64,000 bases of DNA from Oscillospiraceae bacterium. GTDB taxonomy: Bacteria; Bacillota; Clostridia; Oscillospirales; Ruminococcaceae. The DNA is taken from assembly GCA_017550285.1 (NCBI GenBank), contig JAFZPP010000022.1, positions 26,896 through 90,895 on the forward strand, in the 5' to 3' direction. Both the position numbers and the translations under genes were made by a program. Of the stretch, positions 45,780 to 54,700 are shown piece by piece. Every line of letters begins with the position of its first letter. Position 1 is the first letter of the stretch. A model generated the notes under the pieces. The model was not told the origin of the DNA and searched no databases. It saw only the letters and a list, made by a program, of their open reading frames with translations.

Positions 45780-46757
45780 TTATTGGTTTTTCTTCTTTTT
45801 TTTGAGCTTTGTGCTCCATATCAGATTCCCGTTTTCCAGGTATCGTGTCATCATGCATGCATACGCTTCCGGGAGTGACTCTTCTCCAAGGCATATGCCC
45901 TTGCTGTCAGGAATCTCGGTGATGCGGTGCGCATCAGCTTCGTCCGCATCCAAAAGCGCGATATTCTTACTGAATGTGACATAAAACCTGCCGAAGTGAT
46001 AATATCCGTAAACGAAAACGCCTTCCTCCGACGGTCCGTAAATGATTGTGTCATCCTTGATCGTCCGTATCTTTCCGAGCCACGGGAATCCAAGCTGTGT
46101 CTCTGTATGTCCGAGCGCATCGCAAAGCTCCCGAACTGTTTTCTTCATGCCGGGAACAGCGTGGATAGGCGATGCAGCTGAATTGAACGGATTGTTTCCG
46201 CTGCCGATTGCCCAGAAGACGATTCCTTCTATGAGCAGTAATACGCCTGCCGCTATGGCTGCGCCTGAAAAGGTATCCGTGATCATATAGACGACTGCGC
46301 CGATGATCAGCAGAACTGCGGCGACTCTGAAAACGAGCGACATGATCCACTGTGAACGCGGCGATTCTATATGGCTGGATGTGATGGAATACATGACGAT
46401 CGCTTCGATCAGTAGCAGGATCGCAGCGGCAACACTCCGCTCACTTCCCTCTGTTTTCCGAATCGCAATGATACCGGCGCTGTTCAGAATGATGCCGCAC
46501 AGTACGAGCAGACTGCCAGATACGACTATGGCTTTTTTTGATTTTATGCTGTCCAGCATGAATCCCATCCGGAAAAAGCCGATACAGAACAGAAACGCTG
46601 CCAGCGCAAAGACTGCCCAGAAAAGAATATTTGCTTTTTGCGGCATCAGGAACAGCAGACCGTAGGAAGCAGCAAGACATAGGATATCTACGATAATTTC
46701 AACGGTGTTCTGCGGCTTTTTCAAAAACGATCTGATTTTTTCAGTTAGTATCGGCAT
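45780..46757 (-). CDS. Multi-pass membrane protein with C-terminal soluble domain
   Basis: 325 residues from ATG 46757 (a GTG at 46763 is possible; GGAG lies 10 bases before the ATG). About seven hydrophobic helices at 20-195 as paired hairpins, then a soluble domain (about 205-310) with MKKTVRELCDALGHTETQLG, GPSEEGVFVYGYYHFGRFYV and an acidic loop. The end is highly basic (KLKKKKKNQ). No family is recognised. Linked to the zinc-ribbon PH-like gene downstream. Confidence 0.7.
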   Translation of the reverse strand: MPILTEKIRSFLKKPQNTVEIIVDILCLAASYGLLFLMPQKANILFWAVFALAAFLFCIGFFRMGFMLDSIKSKKAIVVSGSLLVLCGIILNSAGIIAIRKTEGSERSVAAAILLLIEAIVMYSITSSHIESPRSQWIMSLVFRVAAVLLIIGAVVYMITDTFSGAAIAAGVLLLIEGIVFWAIGSGNNPFNSAASPIHAVPGMKKTVRELCDALGHTETQLGFPWLGKIRTIKDDTIIYGPSEEGVFVYGYYHFGRFYVTFSKNIALLDADEADAHRITEIPDSKGICLGEESLPEAYACMMTRYLENGNLIWSTKLKKKKKNQ

Positions 46758-46800
46758 CTTCACATTCTCCTTTTATTCTGAATAAGTTTTATCTGATAAG

Positions 46801-46829
46801 ATTATAGCACAGAATCCGAGAGAAATCAA
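46801..46829 (-). promoter_or_regulatory. Promoter of the membrane protein / zinc-ribbon operon
   Basis: On the minus strand TTGATT (46829-46824), 17 bases, TATAAT (46806-46801) with TGC before the -10. Confidence 0.75.
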
Positions 46830-46869
46830 GAGATCATGTACGTAGAATCGGATGATACGAATTTCAGGC

Positions 46870-47172
46870 TGCATAAATCCCCATCTGCGGCAAACAATAC
46901 CTCTATGCTATCAAGTAAATAGCAAAATCTTAACAGGAGGCACAAAATGAAAGCAACAGGTATTGTGAGGAGAATCGACGATCTCGGGAGAATCGTGATT
47001 CCAAAAGAAATCCGCAGAACGATGCGGATCCGTGAAGGAGACCCCTCACTGAAAACATTGACACAGGATTTGGTGTTCTGTATGGGGGTGGAATCTGCGA
47101 AGGAACGGTACATAGGTAAATGATCGGACAATCTCATCAGATGCGAACAGCTCCCCATTTCGGAGAGCTGTT
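46870..47172 (+). repeat. AbrB-minigene element, copy C
   Basis: Leader block CAAACAATACCTCTATGC from 46891, hairpin GCTAT-CAAGTAA-ATAGC (46907-46923), AACAGGAGGCACAAA, ORF, and terminator AACAGCTC/GAGCTGTT (47146-47172) followed by TTT. Confidence 0.8.
46947..47123 (+). CDS. 58-residue AbrB-N-terminal mini-protein, copy C
   Basis: Intact copy: AbrB start (MKATGIVRRIDDLGRIVIPK, EIRRTMRIREGDP) joined to SLKTLTQDLVFCMGVESAKE then RYIGK. Against copy D read in the same tail frame, nearly all base changes in the tail are synonymous (for example CAG/CAA, TTG/CTG, TCT/TCC, GCG/GCA), which points to selection on this protein frame. Confidence 0.7.
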   Translation: MKATGIVRRIDDLGRIVIPKEIRRTMRIREGDPSLKTLTQDLVFCMGVESAKERYIGK

Positions 47173-47180
47173 TTTAGTAT

Positions 47181-48911
47181 TCACAATATTTTTGCCAAAC
47201 GCTTCTCCAATTTGCCTGATAGCAGCCCTGTGCCAATTAAGCTGCAGAGAATCGCTTTCAGTTCGTCCGGCAATGCTTCTATTTCTTCGCTCTCCATTTG
47301 TTCCAGAATCACCAGCATATCAGCGATTTCTGAAAGCATTTCGCTATCCATGATATCATGTTCACGTCTATAATCATCCAGCATCTTCTCGACTTTTCCA
47401 AGTGTATCAGAGTTGGTGAGCTCAATTTCACATACTTCGCAGAACTGCGCAAGGAATGAAAGCGAACGCGCGCCGTGCGTTACGATCATCTTCGGACGCA
47501 CCCCGCATTCCAGCATCCAGTCTGCAAGCTGCGAAAGCATTTCTCCGGCGATCTCCGGATAATAGCCGTTTCCGAGAATTGCTTTTTTCAGCTTTGACGG
47601 AACGCCAGCCGTCAGCAGCAACGGCTGAAACACATCGCGGTCTGCATGTTCATCGCGAACAGAATCGCTTAGTATGTAAATGCAGCTTTCCCATTTGCCC
47701 TTTTGCGGAAGCGCACGCAATGCTGCTGCCTTCTCCTCTGAAATCACTGGCTTTGCATAAGGAAACTCCGGTGCATCCGGTTTTTTCATCAGCGACCACT
47801 TGTATCCGTTTCCGTCCGGCGTCAGCAGCGGGATGACATTCAGTGTATCATCCAGACCGAGCTTAGTCTTTGAGACCGTTTTCAGTTTTCCGGCAACCTC
47901 ATGTGCCGCCCGTAAAGCCTCTGCCAGAAGCCGGAAATCCTCCTTGGTTTTTATATAATCGGGCACAAGATAGCTTTGCATTTTCAGAAATGTCGGATAG
48001 CGCTTTTTTCCGTTGAATTTGATTGTGTGTGCATCCCCGTATGCTTTTGCAGCATTTACAATCGGCGCAGGAATCTCGCTCTTATCTGTTAGTTCAAGCC
48101 GGAGACAATTCTGTGAGATCACAGTTGCAAAGGAATTTTCAAACGCATTCTGAAAAATCTGATACAGTGACCAAAGCCCTTCATCGCCGATATATAACCC
48201 AAGAGCGATACATTCACCGATTGAGCCCGTGACGGAGCAGTATCCGATCTCACCGTTTGAAAGACATACAGCAAATATATCGGGATCGTTCAGTTTACTC
48301 CAGAGCTTATCACTGCGGTATTGAAACGCTGCCTCAAATACTGCATCGTCAATATCTGCCTTTTCTGTTTTCTCCGGCGGAGGTGTTAGATTGGCTGATT
48401 GTACAATCGAAGGCGTGCACTGCTTACGGGCTGTCATCGTAATTGGCGGATACGATTCTTCCGGCTTATCATATTCATCATAGTCAAAGTCCTCGTCAAA
48501 AACCGGATACTGTTCCGGCGGATCGCCCTTCATGCGGACAATTTCCGATTCCTTTGTGGTTTCATCGAGGACCTGAAGTACCTTGCACTGGAACCGCCAT
48601 TCATCTCCGAAATCAAACAGAAATTTGAAAGATTGCCCTTTGAAAAGGCGCAGCTTCGTCAGTTTGATCTCATCTGCAAACGGCGGTGTGTCATCATAGG
48701 GGGAATGATACACATTTCTGCGCGACCACCATTTGTCATCCATAAAAAAAGCGTACAGATGATCGTGATCGAATTCAAATGCCCAAAGAATTGTATCCGC
48801 AAGATCGTGCAGCGTTTTGTTGCCGGATATTCGCAGATGACGGTAGCACCCTTTTCCGATGGATATGCTGATAATATAGGATATGTTTTTTGCGTAAATC
48901 CTTGATTTCAT
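47181..48911 (-). CDS. PRiA4b ORF-3-like protein with long C-terminal extension
   Basis: 576 residues. Residues about 10-160 match the plasmid pRiA4b ORF-3 domain: WRHLRISGNKTL-like RHLRISGNKTLHDLADTIL, FDHDHLYAFFMDDKWWSRR, LRLFKGQSFKFLFDFGDEW. An acidic stretch (DEDFDYDEYDKPEESYPP) leads to further regions: about 215-380 with IGYCSVTGSIGECIALGLYI and about 395-560 with KWESCIYILSDSV and MIVTHGARSLSFLAQFCEVC. This domain combination occurs in Firmicutes and Bacteroidetes, function unknown. Single gene, convergent with copy C. Confidence 0.8.
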   Translation of the reverse strand: MKSRIYAKNISYIISISIGKGCYRHLRISGNKTLHDLADTILWAFEFDHDHLYAFFMDDKWWSRRNVYHSPYDDTPPFADEIKLTKLRLFKGQSFKFLFDFGDEWRFQCKVLQVLDETTKESEIVRMKGDPPEQYPVFDEDFDYDEYDKPEESYPPITMTARKQCTPSIVQSANLTPPPEKTEKADIDDAVFEAAFQYRSDKLWSKLNDPDIFAVCLSNGEIGYCSVTGSIGECIALGLYIGDEGLWSLYQIFQNAFENSFATVISQNCLRLELTDKSEIPAPIVNAAKAYGDAHTIKFNGKKRYPTFLKMQSYLVPDYIKTKEDFRLLAEALRAAHEVAGKLKTVSKTKLGLDDTLNVIPLLTPDGNGYKWSLMKKPDAPEFPYAKPVISEEKAAALRALPQKGKWESCIYILSDSVRDEHADRDVFQPLLLTAGVPSKLKKAILGNGYYPEIAGEMLSQLADWMLECGVRPKMIVTHGARSLSFLAQFCEVCEIELTNSDTLGKVEKMLDDYRREHDIMDSEMLSEIADMLVILEQMESEEIEALPDELKAILCSLIGTGLLSGKLEKRLAKIL

Positions 48912-48987
48912 ATAATCACTTCCGTATAGTAATAATCCTGCCCGCTTTTTCGGACAAATGTGTCACAATGAATACAATCCACCGGCC

Positions 48988-50247
48988 TTACAGATACCAA
49001 ACCGGTATCGCAAGGATATTCTCTCTCAGGACACCCGGCTGCGGGCACATACAAACAATCGCACCGGTTCCGCGCTTTTTGTCAGGGATTTTGTCAAGAA
49101 CCGTAAAAGCACTTGTCATGTCGGCAGTAACATTGGATGCTTGTTTGATCTCAATCGGATACAGAACGCCGTTCTCTTCGATGATGAAATCAATTTCGCT
49201 TTCAACGGCAATCTCCATGCCGTCTTTTTTTGTCCTCTTTTTATCTTTGCCGCGATAATAGGACACAAAATACCGGTAGTCCAGTCCGCGGTTAGAATAG
49301 GATTTCAGAATTTCAGTGATTACATATGTTTCAAACATTTGTCCGCTCATTGCACCGCACGCCAATGCCTCCGGCGTCAGCCATCTGGTTAAATATGCAG
49401 CAAGTCCGGTATCTCTGAAATAGATTTTGGGCGTTTTGATTGCACGCTTCAATGCCGAAGCCGTGTAGGGCTCCAGAATATATATAATACCCGTTGATTC
49501 CAGAATGGACATCCAGTGCTTCACGGTCATAGCATCCTTGCCGATCTCATCTGCAACATTGGTGTAATTGAGCATCTGCCCTGTTCTCGCGGCAGCTGCA
49601 ACCATAAATCTGCGAAAATCGTTCAGATCCTGAACAGCAGTCAGCTTTCTGACATCCCGTTCCAGATATGTTCTGATATAGCTGCCGAAGAAAAGCGACC
49701 AGTCAACATCTTTGTTCTGCAATTCCGGATATCCGCCGCGATGAATCATCTCCCAGATGTTTGCGACCGGAACGGCTGACTGATTCCTGCTTGCCAGATA
49801 TTCCATCGTGGGGATAAACGGCTCTCTGAACGGACAGTTTTGCAGTTCTCTGAGGGAAAGACCGCTTAATTCCAGAATTCCGACTCTGCCGGACAGGGAT
49901 TCCGATGCCTTTTCCATCAGTTCAAGCGGCTGAGACCCCGACAGGCAGAAAAGCCCGCGTTCTTTGCTTTCATCACATTTGACTTTGATGAACCGGAATA
50001 AGCCCGGTGCCCGCTGCACCTCGTCATAAATGACAGGCGGCGGATTCAGCATCATAAACTCATTCGGATTTTCATTAGCCTGTGCTTCGATAAAAGGGTC
50101 ATCAATCGGAACATATCTTTTATCAGGAAACAGCTCCTGAAGAAGTGTCGATTTTCCCGTCTGGCGAGCGCCGGTCAAAAGTACACCTTTGAAGGTACTG
50201 TTCGTTTTAATGACTATGTCTTCGATATGCCGTTGAATATAATCCAT
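48988..50247 (-). CDS. AAA ATPase with DUF4143 domain
   Basis: 419 residues behind GGAGACTGCT. Walker A GARQTGKST at 26-34, Walker B-like PPVIYDEVQRAPGLF, then CLSGSQPLELMEKASESLSG. The C-terminal DUF4143 half (about 205-370) includes YFRDTGLAAYLTRWLTPEAL, SEIDFIIEENGVLYPIEIKQ, resembling a restriction-endonuclease-like core with Asp and Glu-x-Lys. The family is widespread and mobile; roles are poorly known. It has its own promoter and no obvious partner. Confidence 0.88.
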   Translation of the reverse strand: MDYIQRHIEDIVIKTNSTFKGVLLTGARQTGKSTLLQELFPDKRYVPIDDPFIEAQANENPNEFMMLNPPPVIYDEVQRAPGLFRFIKVKCDESKERGLFCLSGSQPLELMEKASESLSGRVGILELSGLSLRELQNCPFREPFIPTMEYLASRNQSAVPVANIWEMIHRGGYPELQNKDVDWSLFFGSYIRTYLERDVRKLTAVQDLNDFRRFMVAAAARTGQMLNYTNVADEIGKDAMTVKHWMSILESTGIIYILEPYTASALKRAIKTPKIYFRDTGLAAYLTRWLTPEALACGAMSGQMFETYVITEILKSYSNRGLDYRYFVSYYRGKDKKRTKKDGMEIAVESEIDFIIEENGVLYPIEIKQASNVTADMTSAFTVLDKIPDKKRGTGAIVCMCPQPGVLRENILAIPVWYL

Positions 50248-50297
50248 AGCAGTCTCCTTTGTCGACTAATCCAGAATCTCTTTCTGCTTTCGTCACT

Positions 50298-50326
50298 ATT
50301 ATATCATTTTCTGATACAAAAGTCAA
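50298..50326 (-). promoter_or_regulatory. Promoter of the DUF4143 ATPase gene
   Basis: On the minus strand TTGACT (50326-50321), 17 bases, TATAAT (50303-50298). Confidence 0.75.
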
Positions 50327-50398
50327 GGCAGCATTGCCGAATTTGAAATCCCGAATTATAGTTTGACTTAAAAGCTTTCACATTCAATATCAAATATC

Positions 50399-50427
50399 TT
50401 GTGCTTTGAGTTCGGATGTGATACAAT
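50399..50427 (+). promoter_or_regulatory. Promoter of the flavodoxin fragment
   Basis: TTGTGC (50399-50404), 17 bases, TACAAT (50422-50427), 30 bases before the ATG; a GAGGTGA ribosome site follows. Confidence 0.55.
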
Positions 50428-50456
50428 AATAGCAGAAATGATGCAGAGGTGATTCC

Positions 50457-50668
50457 ATGAAAACACTGATCCTGAACGGCTCTCCGCGAAAAGACGGAGA
50501 TACTGTTTTCCTGATAAAAAAGCTGCTGTCCCGTCTGCAAGGCGACTACAAGATCGTTGATTGCTATACTGCGGATATTGCACCATGTATCGACTGCCGT
50601 AGCTGTCGTGAGAAGCTATCCTGTCCGATGAAGGATGAGATGCAGCAAATCATGTCGTTGTGCTGAGC
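50457..50668 (+). pseudogene. NADPH-dependent FMN reductase, N-terminal fragment
   Basis: 69 codons start MKTLILNGSPRKDGDTVFLI and contain CIDCRSCREKLSCPMKDEMQ, the flavin-binding loop and Cys pair of iron-sulfur flavoprotein-like reductases. The family is about 180-210 residues long, as in the related intact gene at 62250. The frame leaves homology at about 50645, where helicase sequence begins in another frame. Confidence 0.75.
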
Positions 50669-51400
50669 GGACAAGGAACAACAAAAAGTAAGCGAGAACA
50701 GCTTGAACTCGTGCAGAATATTTCTGCCACAGAATCTATGATCATTCTTGCAACAGGCAAATATGCAGGCGAAGGATTTGATGCACCGCGTCTGGATACG
50801 CTATTTCTTGCAATGCCGATCTCATGGGACGGGACGCTGTCACAGTATGTGGGCAGACTTCACCGGAGTTATCATGGAAAGAGCAAAGCTGTGATTTACG
50901 ATTATATAGACATCCATGTACATGTGCTCGCCAATATGTATAAGAAGCGGCTGCGCGGATATGCAAAGCTCGGATATGCGCCGGAAGCCGTCGAAGCAAC
51001 TGGATTTAAGACAGTTTATACTGCCGACTATATCAATGATCTGTTGAGAGATTTGTCCACAGCGAAAAGGTCGATTATGATTGCAGTATCATATTTCACA
51101 TCCGGCAGACTGAAAATGCTTGTACAAGCGCTTGACCGATGCAGAATGAACGGTGTAAAGGTAATCATTTACACCAAGAAGTCTGCCAGTATATATGCGG
51201 AGAAGATCAATCAGATGTTTATATCTCACGATATCGAACATCATGTAAAAAACAGGATCACAAACAGTTTTGTTGTAATCGACGGAAAGACCGCATGGTA
51301 TTCCAGCGACGAATTATTCGGGAAAAGTGAGGATGGCAGTACGCTAGGGATTGAAGACGAGGTTTTGGCTGGGGAGTTGACAGAAAGTATCTCGTATTGA
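50648..51400 (+). pseudogene. DEAD/DEAH-type helicase C-terminal part with PLD-like domain, 5' truncated
   Basis: About 250 codons without a proper start. It reads NHVVVLSGQGTTKSKREQLE, SATESMIILATGKYAGEGFD, APRLDTLFLAMPISWDGTLS, QYVGRLHR, that is helicase motifs V and VI of a large DEAD-like (YqhH/PLD-associated) protein, followed by a phospholipase-D-like domain (LRDLSTAKRSIMIAVSYFTS, NRITNSFVVIDGKTAWYSSD). The N-terminal helicase half is replaced by the flavodoxin fragment. A GTG at 50660 could start a truncated product but lacks a ribosome site. Confidence 0.8.
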
Positions 51401-51429
51401 TCATGCTTCATTGCATATTCTTCCTTGAT

Positions 51430-51712
51430 CTGCAAACACTACCAAGGCAGTTTACTGCCATGAGTATTGAATCAAGGAGATTTGGTGATATGAAAGCAAC
51501 AGGTATTGTACGCAGAATCGACGATCTCGGGCGCATCGTTATTCCGAAGGAAATACGCAGAACAATGCGCTTGCGAGATGGAGACCCCCTCACTGAAAAC
51601 ATTGACACAAGATCTGTTGTTCTGTATGGGCGTGGAATCCGCAAAGGAACGGTACATCGGGAAGTGAATAGACAATGTGAACCGCCGTCTGCGTTTTAGC
51701 AGGCGGCGGTTC
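51430..51712 (+). repeat. AbrB-minigene element, copy D
   Basis: Leader TGCAAACACTACC diverged, with hairpin GGCAGT-TT-ACTGCC (51446-51459) in the position where other copies have GCTAT/ATAGC. A weak ribosome site (AAGGAG further upstream), the frameshifted ORF, and hairpin GAACCGCCGTCTGC/GCAGGCGGCGGTTC (51679-51712). Confidence 0.75.
51490..51699 (+). pseudogene. AbrB-N-terminal mini-gene, copy D (frameshifted)
   Basis: The AbrB part (MKATGIVRRIDDLGRIVIPK, EIRRTMRLRDGDP) is intact. A run of five C (others in this position have four) shifts the frame, so the actual ORF continues as LTENIDTRSVVLYGRGIRKG to a TAG at 51697-51699. Removing one C restores SLKTLTQDLLFCMGVESAKE, RYIGK and a TGA at the family position. 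The tail differs from copy C mainly at synonymous sites, so the frameshift is probably recent. Confidence 0.65.
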
Positions 51713-51752
51713 TCTAGGTTATAGCGCGCTCTGTCTACGGAGCCGGCTTTTG

Positions 51753-54700
51753 TTACTGCAAGCGATGTTTTCCGGCGGTGAATCTGTCAAGACAGGTAAG
51801 AATGCCCGGCAGAATGAAAACGATCAGCAAGATTGTGCTGGTTGCACCGATGGAAATGGTCTGACAGATCTGCTCTATCGTCGGTTCCCCGAAGCACTGC
51901 CCGAGAATTGCAGTCACGGTCACGATGATCAGACCGGAGGTCAGAATGGTGTGGATCGAACCGCGGAATGCCATTTGCAGTGCTTCTGCACGCGGCGCGG
52001 TCCTGCGGTTTTCCCGGTAATAATTGCTGAACAGGATGCCGTAATCAATCGTGGAACCCATCAGAATACACTGCACGATCATCAGCGCAAGATAATGGAT
52101 GCTGTAGCCCTGGAATCCGATGACCGTGACGGTGATATACACGCCGCACTGCACGAGCAGCACAAGAATGACAGGAACCGCAATTGAGCGGAATGTCAGC
52201 AGCACTACAAGGAAGATCGCAGCGGCGGTCAGCACAGTGATGAACAGATATTCCTTGCCGAAGGTACGGCTCATCTCATCGTTCATCGCAGAGGAGCCGA
52301 TCATGTGATAATCGCCGCGCAGATTGCTGCACGCCGCATTGATCTGATCGTAAAACGCCTTTGTTTCTTCGCCCTCCTCCGGTATGGTGACAGACAGGAT
52401 CAGGCGGGAATACCGCTCGCCTTTGAGCTGCCGGATGCCGTCATTCAGATCAACAGCATATTTTCTGATGTCTGCGGCTGTTTCGTCATCAAGCATAGGT
52501 TTGAACGTGTCATCATAGATCAGCGTATCATTCAGGTAGTTCATGAGCTGTTCGATCGACATGGTCTTCGTTTTGTCAGGTGATTGATTTGCGTCATGAT
52601 ACAGATACAGCATTTTGATCGCATTGGCATCCATATCCTCGGTCATGCCGTCAAACAGTGCCGCCATTTCTTCGCTGGTATACTGCGTTCCGGACAATAC
52701 GGCTTTGATCACCGCAGATGCGCTTGTGAGTTTTTTGCGGTCATCTGCACCGATTCTGTCTGACATTTCCGGAGCGTTCAGAACCTCATCTGCCAGAAAT
52801 CCGACGAATTGTTCCGTTGAGAGCTTCCAGCCGGCAGTGTCACCTTTTTTGTATGTATAGAGAAGGGAAAGCTGCTGCGCCTGACCGGCGTCCATGCCTG
52901 TCAGCTCCGCAAGACGCGCTTCATCCAGCTTTTCGTCCGCCGAAACCGCATCCGTGATGTTTTTCAGCAGACCGATCTTTTCCAGCATTGCAGCGTCTGC
53001 CAGTGCGGAAAGGGGTTTCTGATTGTCATTCAAAAACGCCACAATCTCTGCCGGCGTGATTTCCCATGTCGCATTCTGCGAATCTTTCAGCGTATAGAGC
53101 AGCTTCATGGTATCGGCATCCATTCCAAACACTCCGGCTGTGTCCCGATAGCTCAGAGTTTTGCCGCTCAAAGCCATATCCATGATATTTTTGAGCATTC
53201 CGATCTTTTCGGCTGCGCCTGCATCCATTTTCGCGGCAATCATCGGATTTTGCAGTACATCTGATTGCAGATAGCTGACAAAATCATAGAGTGACATGGT
53301 TCTGTCATCGGTGCCGTAATAGAGTGCGAAGAACAGCTTGATCTGTTTTTCGTCCATGCCGAACATCTGCGCATATTCATACGAATGGAACGCGGCACCG
53401 GAATCTGCCGCATGGCAAAGCTGCTGCATCATGCGGAGATTCGCTGTTGTTTCCGCATTGAAATACTGTGCATAATCCGGATTCGGCAGAATCGCAGTCA
53501 CGAGAAAATCTACAAAATCCGTCAACGGCATTGCTGTGACATTCTGTCCCGTCTGCGCGGAATATCCCATGAAAAGCTGTGATATCATCCCTTCATCCAT
53601 TTGCAGAATCTGCGCCAGTGCAGAAGCCGGCAACGCCTGCCCGGATGCAGCCAGATCCGTGATTCGCTTCAAACTGCCGAGCTTTGTGCGTGCTGCGTCA
53701 TCAAAGCTGCCGCCGAGCGTCGGATCCTGCATCTTTTTTTCCAGGAACGCAGTAAATTCCGGTATGGTCAAGGTCGTTTGGCTGTAGTCCCAGATGCTTG
53801 TGTCCATGCGGAACAGCTGCTGCACATACGCAGTATCCATACTGAGATACTGCGCAAGACCGGCAGCATCGCGCTCTGCTGTGATCTGTGCCGGATCGGT
53901 AAAGGCTGCAAGCTGTCCGATCTTTTCAGCCGTATCCCCCTGAAAATATGCGGAGAATGTCTTGTCCGAAGCAACATCATTTTTCAGGAATGCTGTTAAT
54001 GCCTGAATTGTCATCGGTTTCGGCTCATAGTCCTTCTGCTTTGCAAAATAATAGACAAACAGCAGCTTGGCATCGTCCTCTTTCATACTGAGCATGTCTG
54101 TGATCTGCTTGACAGTGCATTTTTTCTGCAATGCGTCCTTGTCTGTAAAATTGTGCAGCAGCTTCATCTGCGAAAGCTTGTCTTCGTCAAACATCTCCGC
54201 ATAGGTTTTGTCTTTGGCAAGATCATTCAGCACGAAATCCACAAACTGACTGACTGTCATCTGCTTTGTTTCCGCACCCTCATGCTTGATGAAATAATAC
54301 AGGAAAAGCTGCTCGCAGTCTGCCTGCTTCATACCGAAGAATTCTCCAAGCTCCGCCGCATTCATCGGCTTGCGGAGTGCTGCCGCATCGGAAAACTTTT
54401 TGATCATATCCGTGTTTTTTGTCATATCCTCGCTGATATAGTCTTTGAATGTTTCATTTGTCAGCACATCTTCCATGAGAAAGCACATGAACTCGCTTGC
54501 CTTGATTCTGCCGGTTTCGCCGCCGTAATATTTATAATACAGCATATTGAACAGGCTTTCATCCGGGTTGATATCCCGCTTTTTACTGCTGCCCATGCTT
54601 CCGGACAGGTCATTGATCGCATCGACCATATCGGCTGCGGTATGCTGCCTTGCAAGCGTGTTGGAATAATTTGCGGCACTTTTGACATTGTCCTGCTGTT

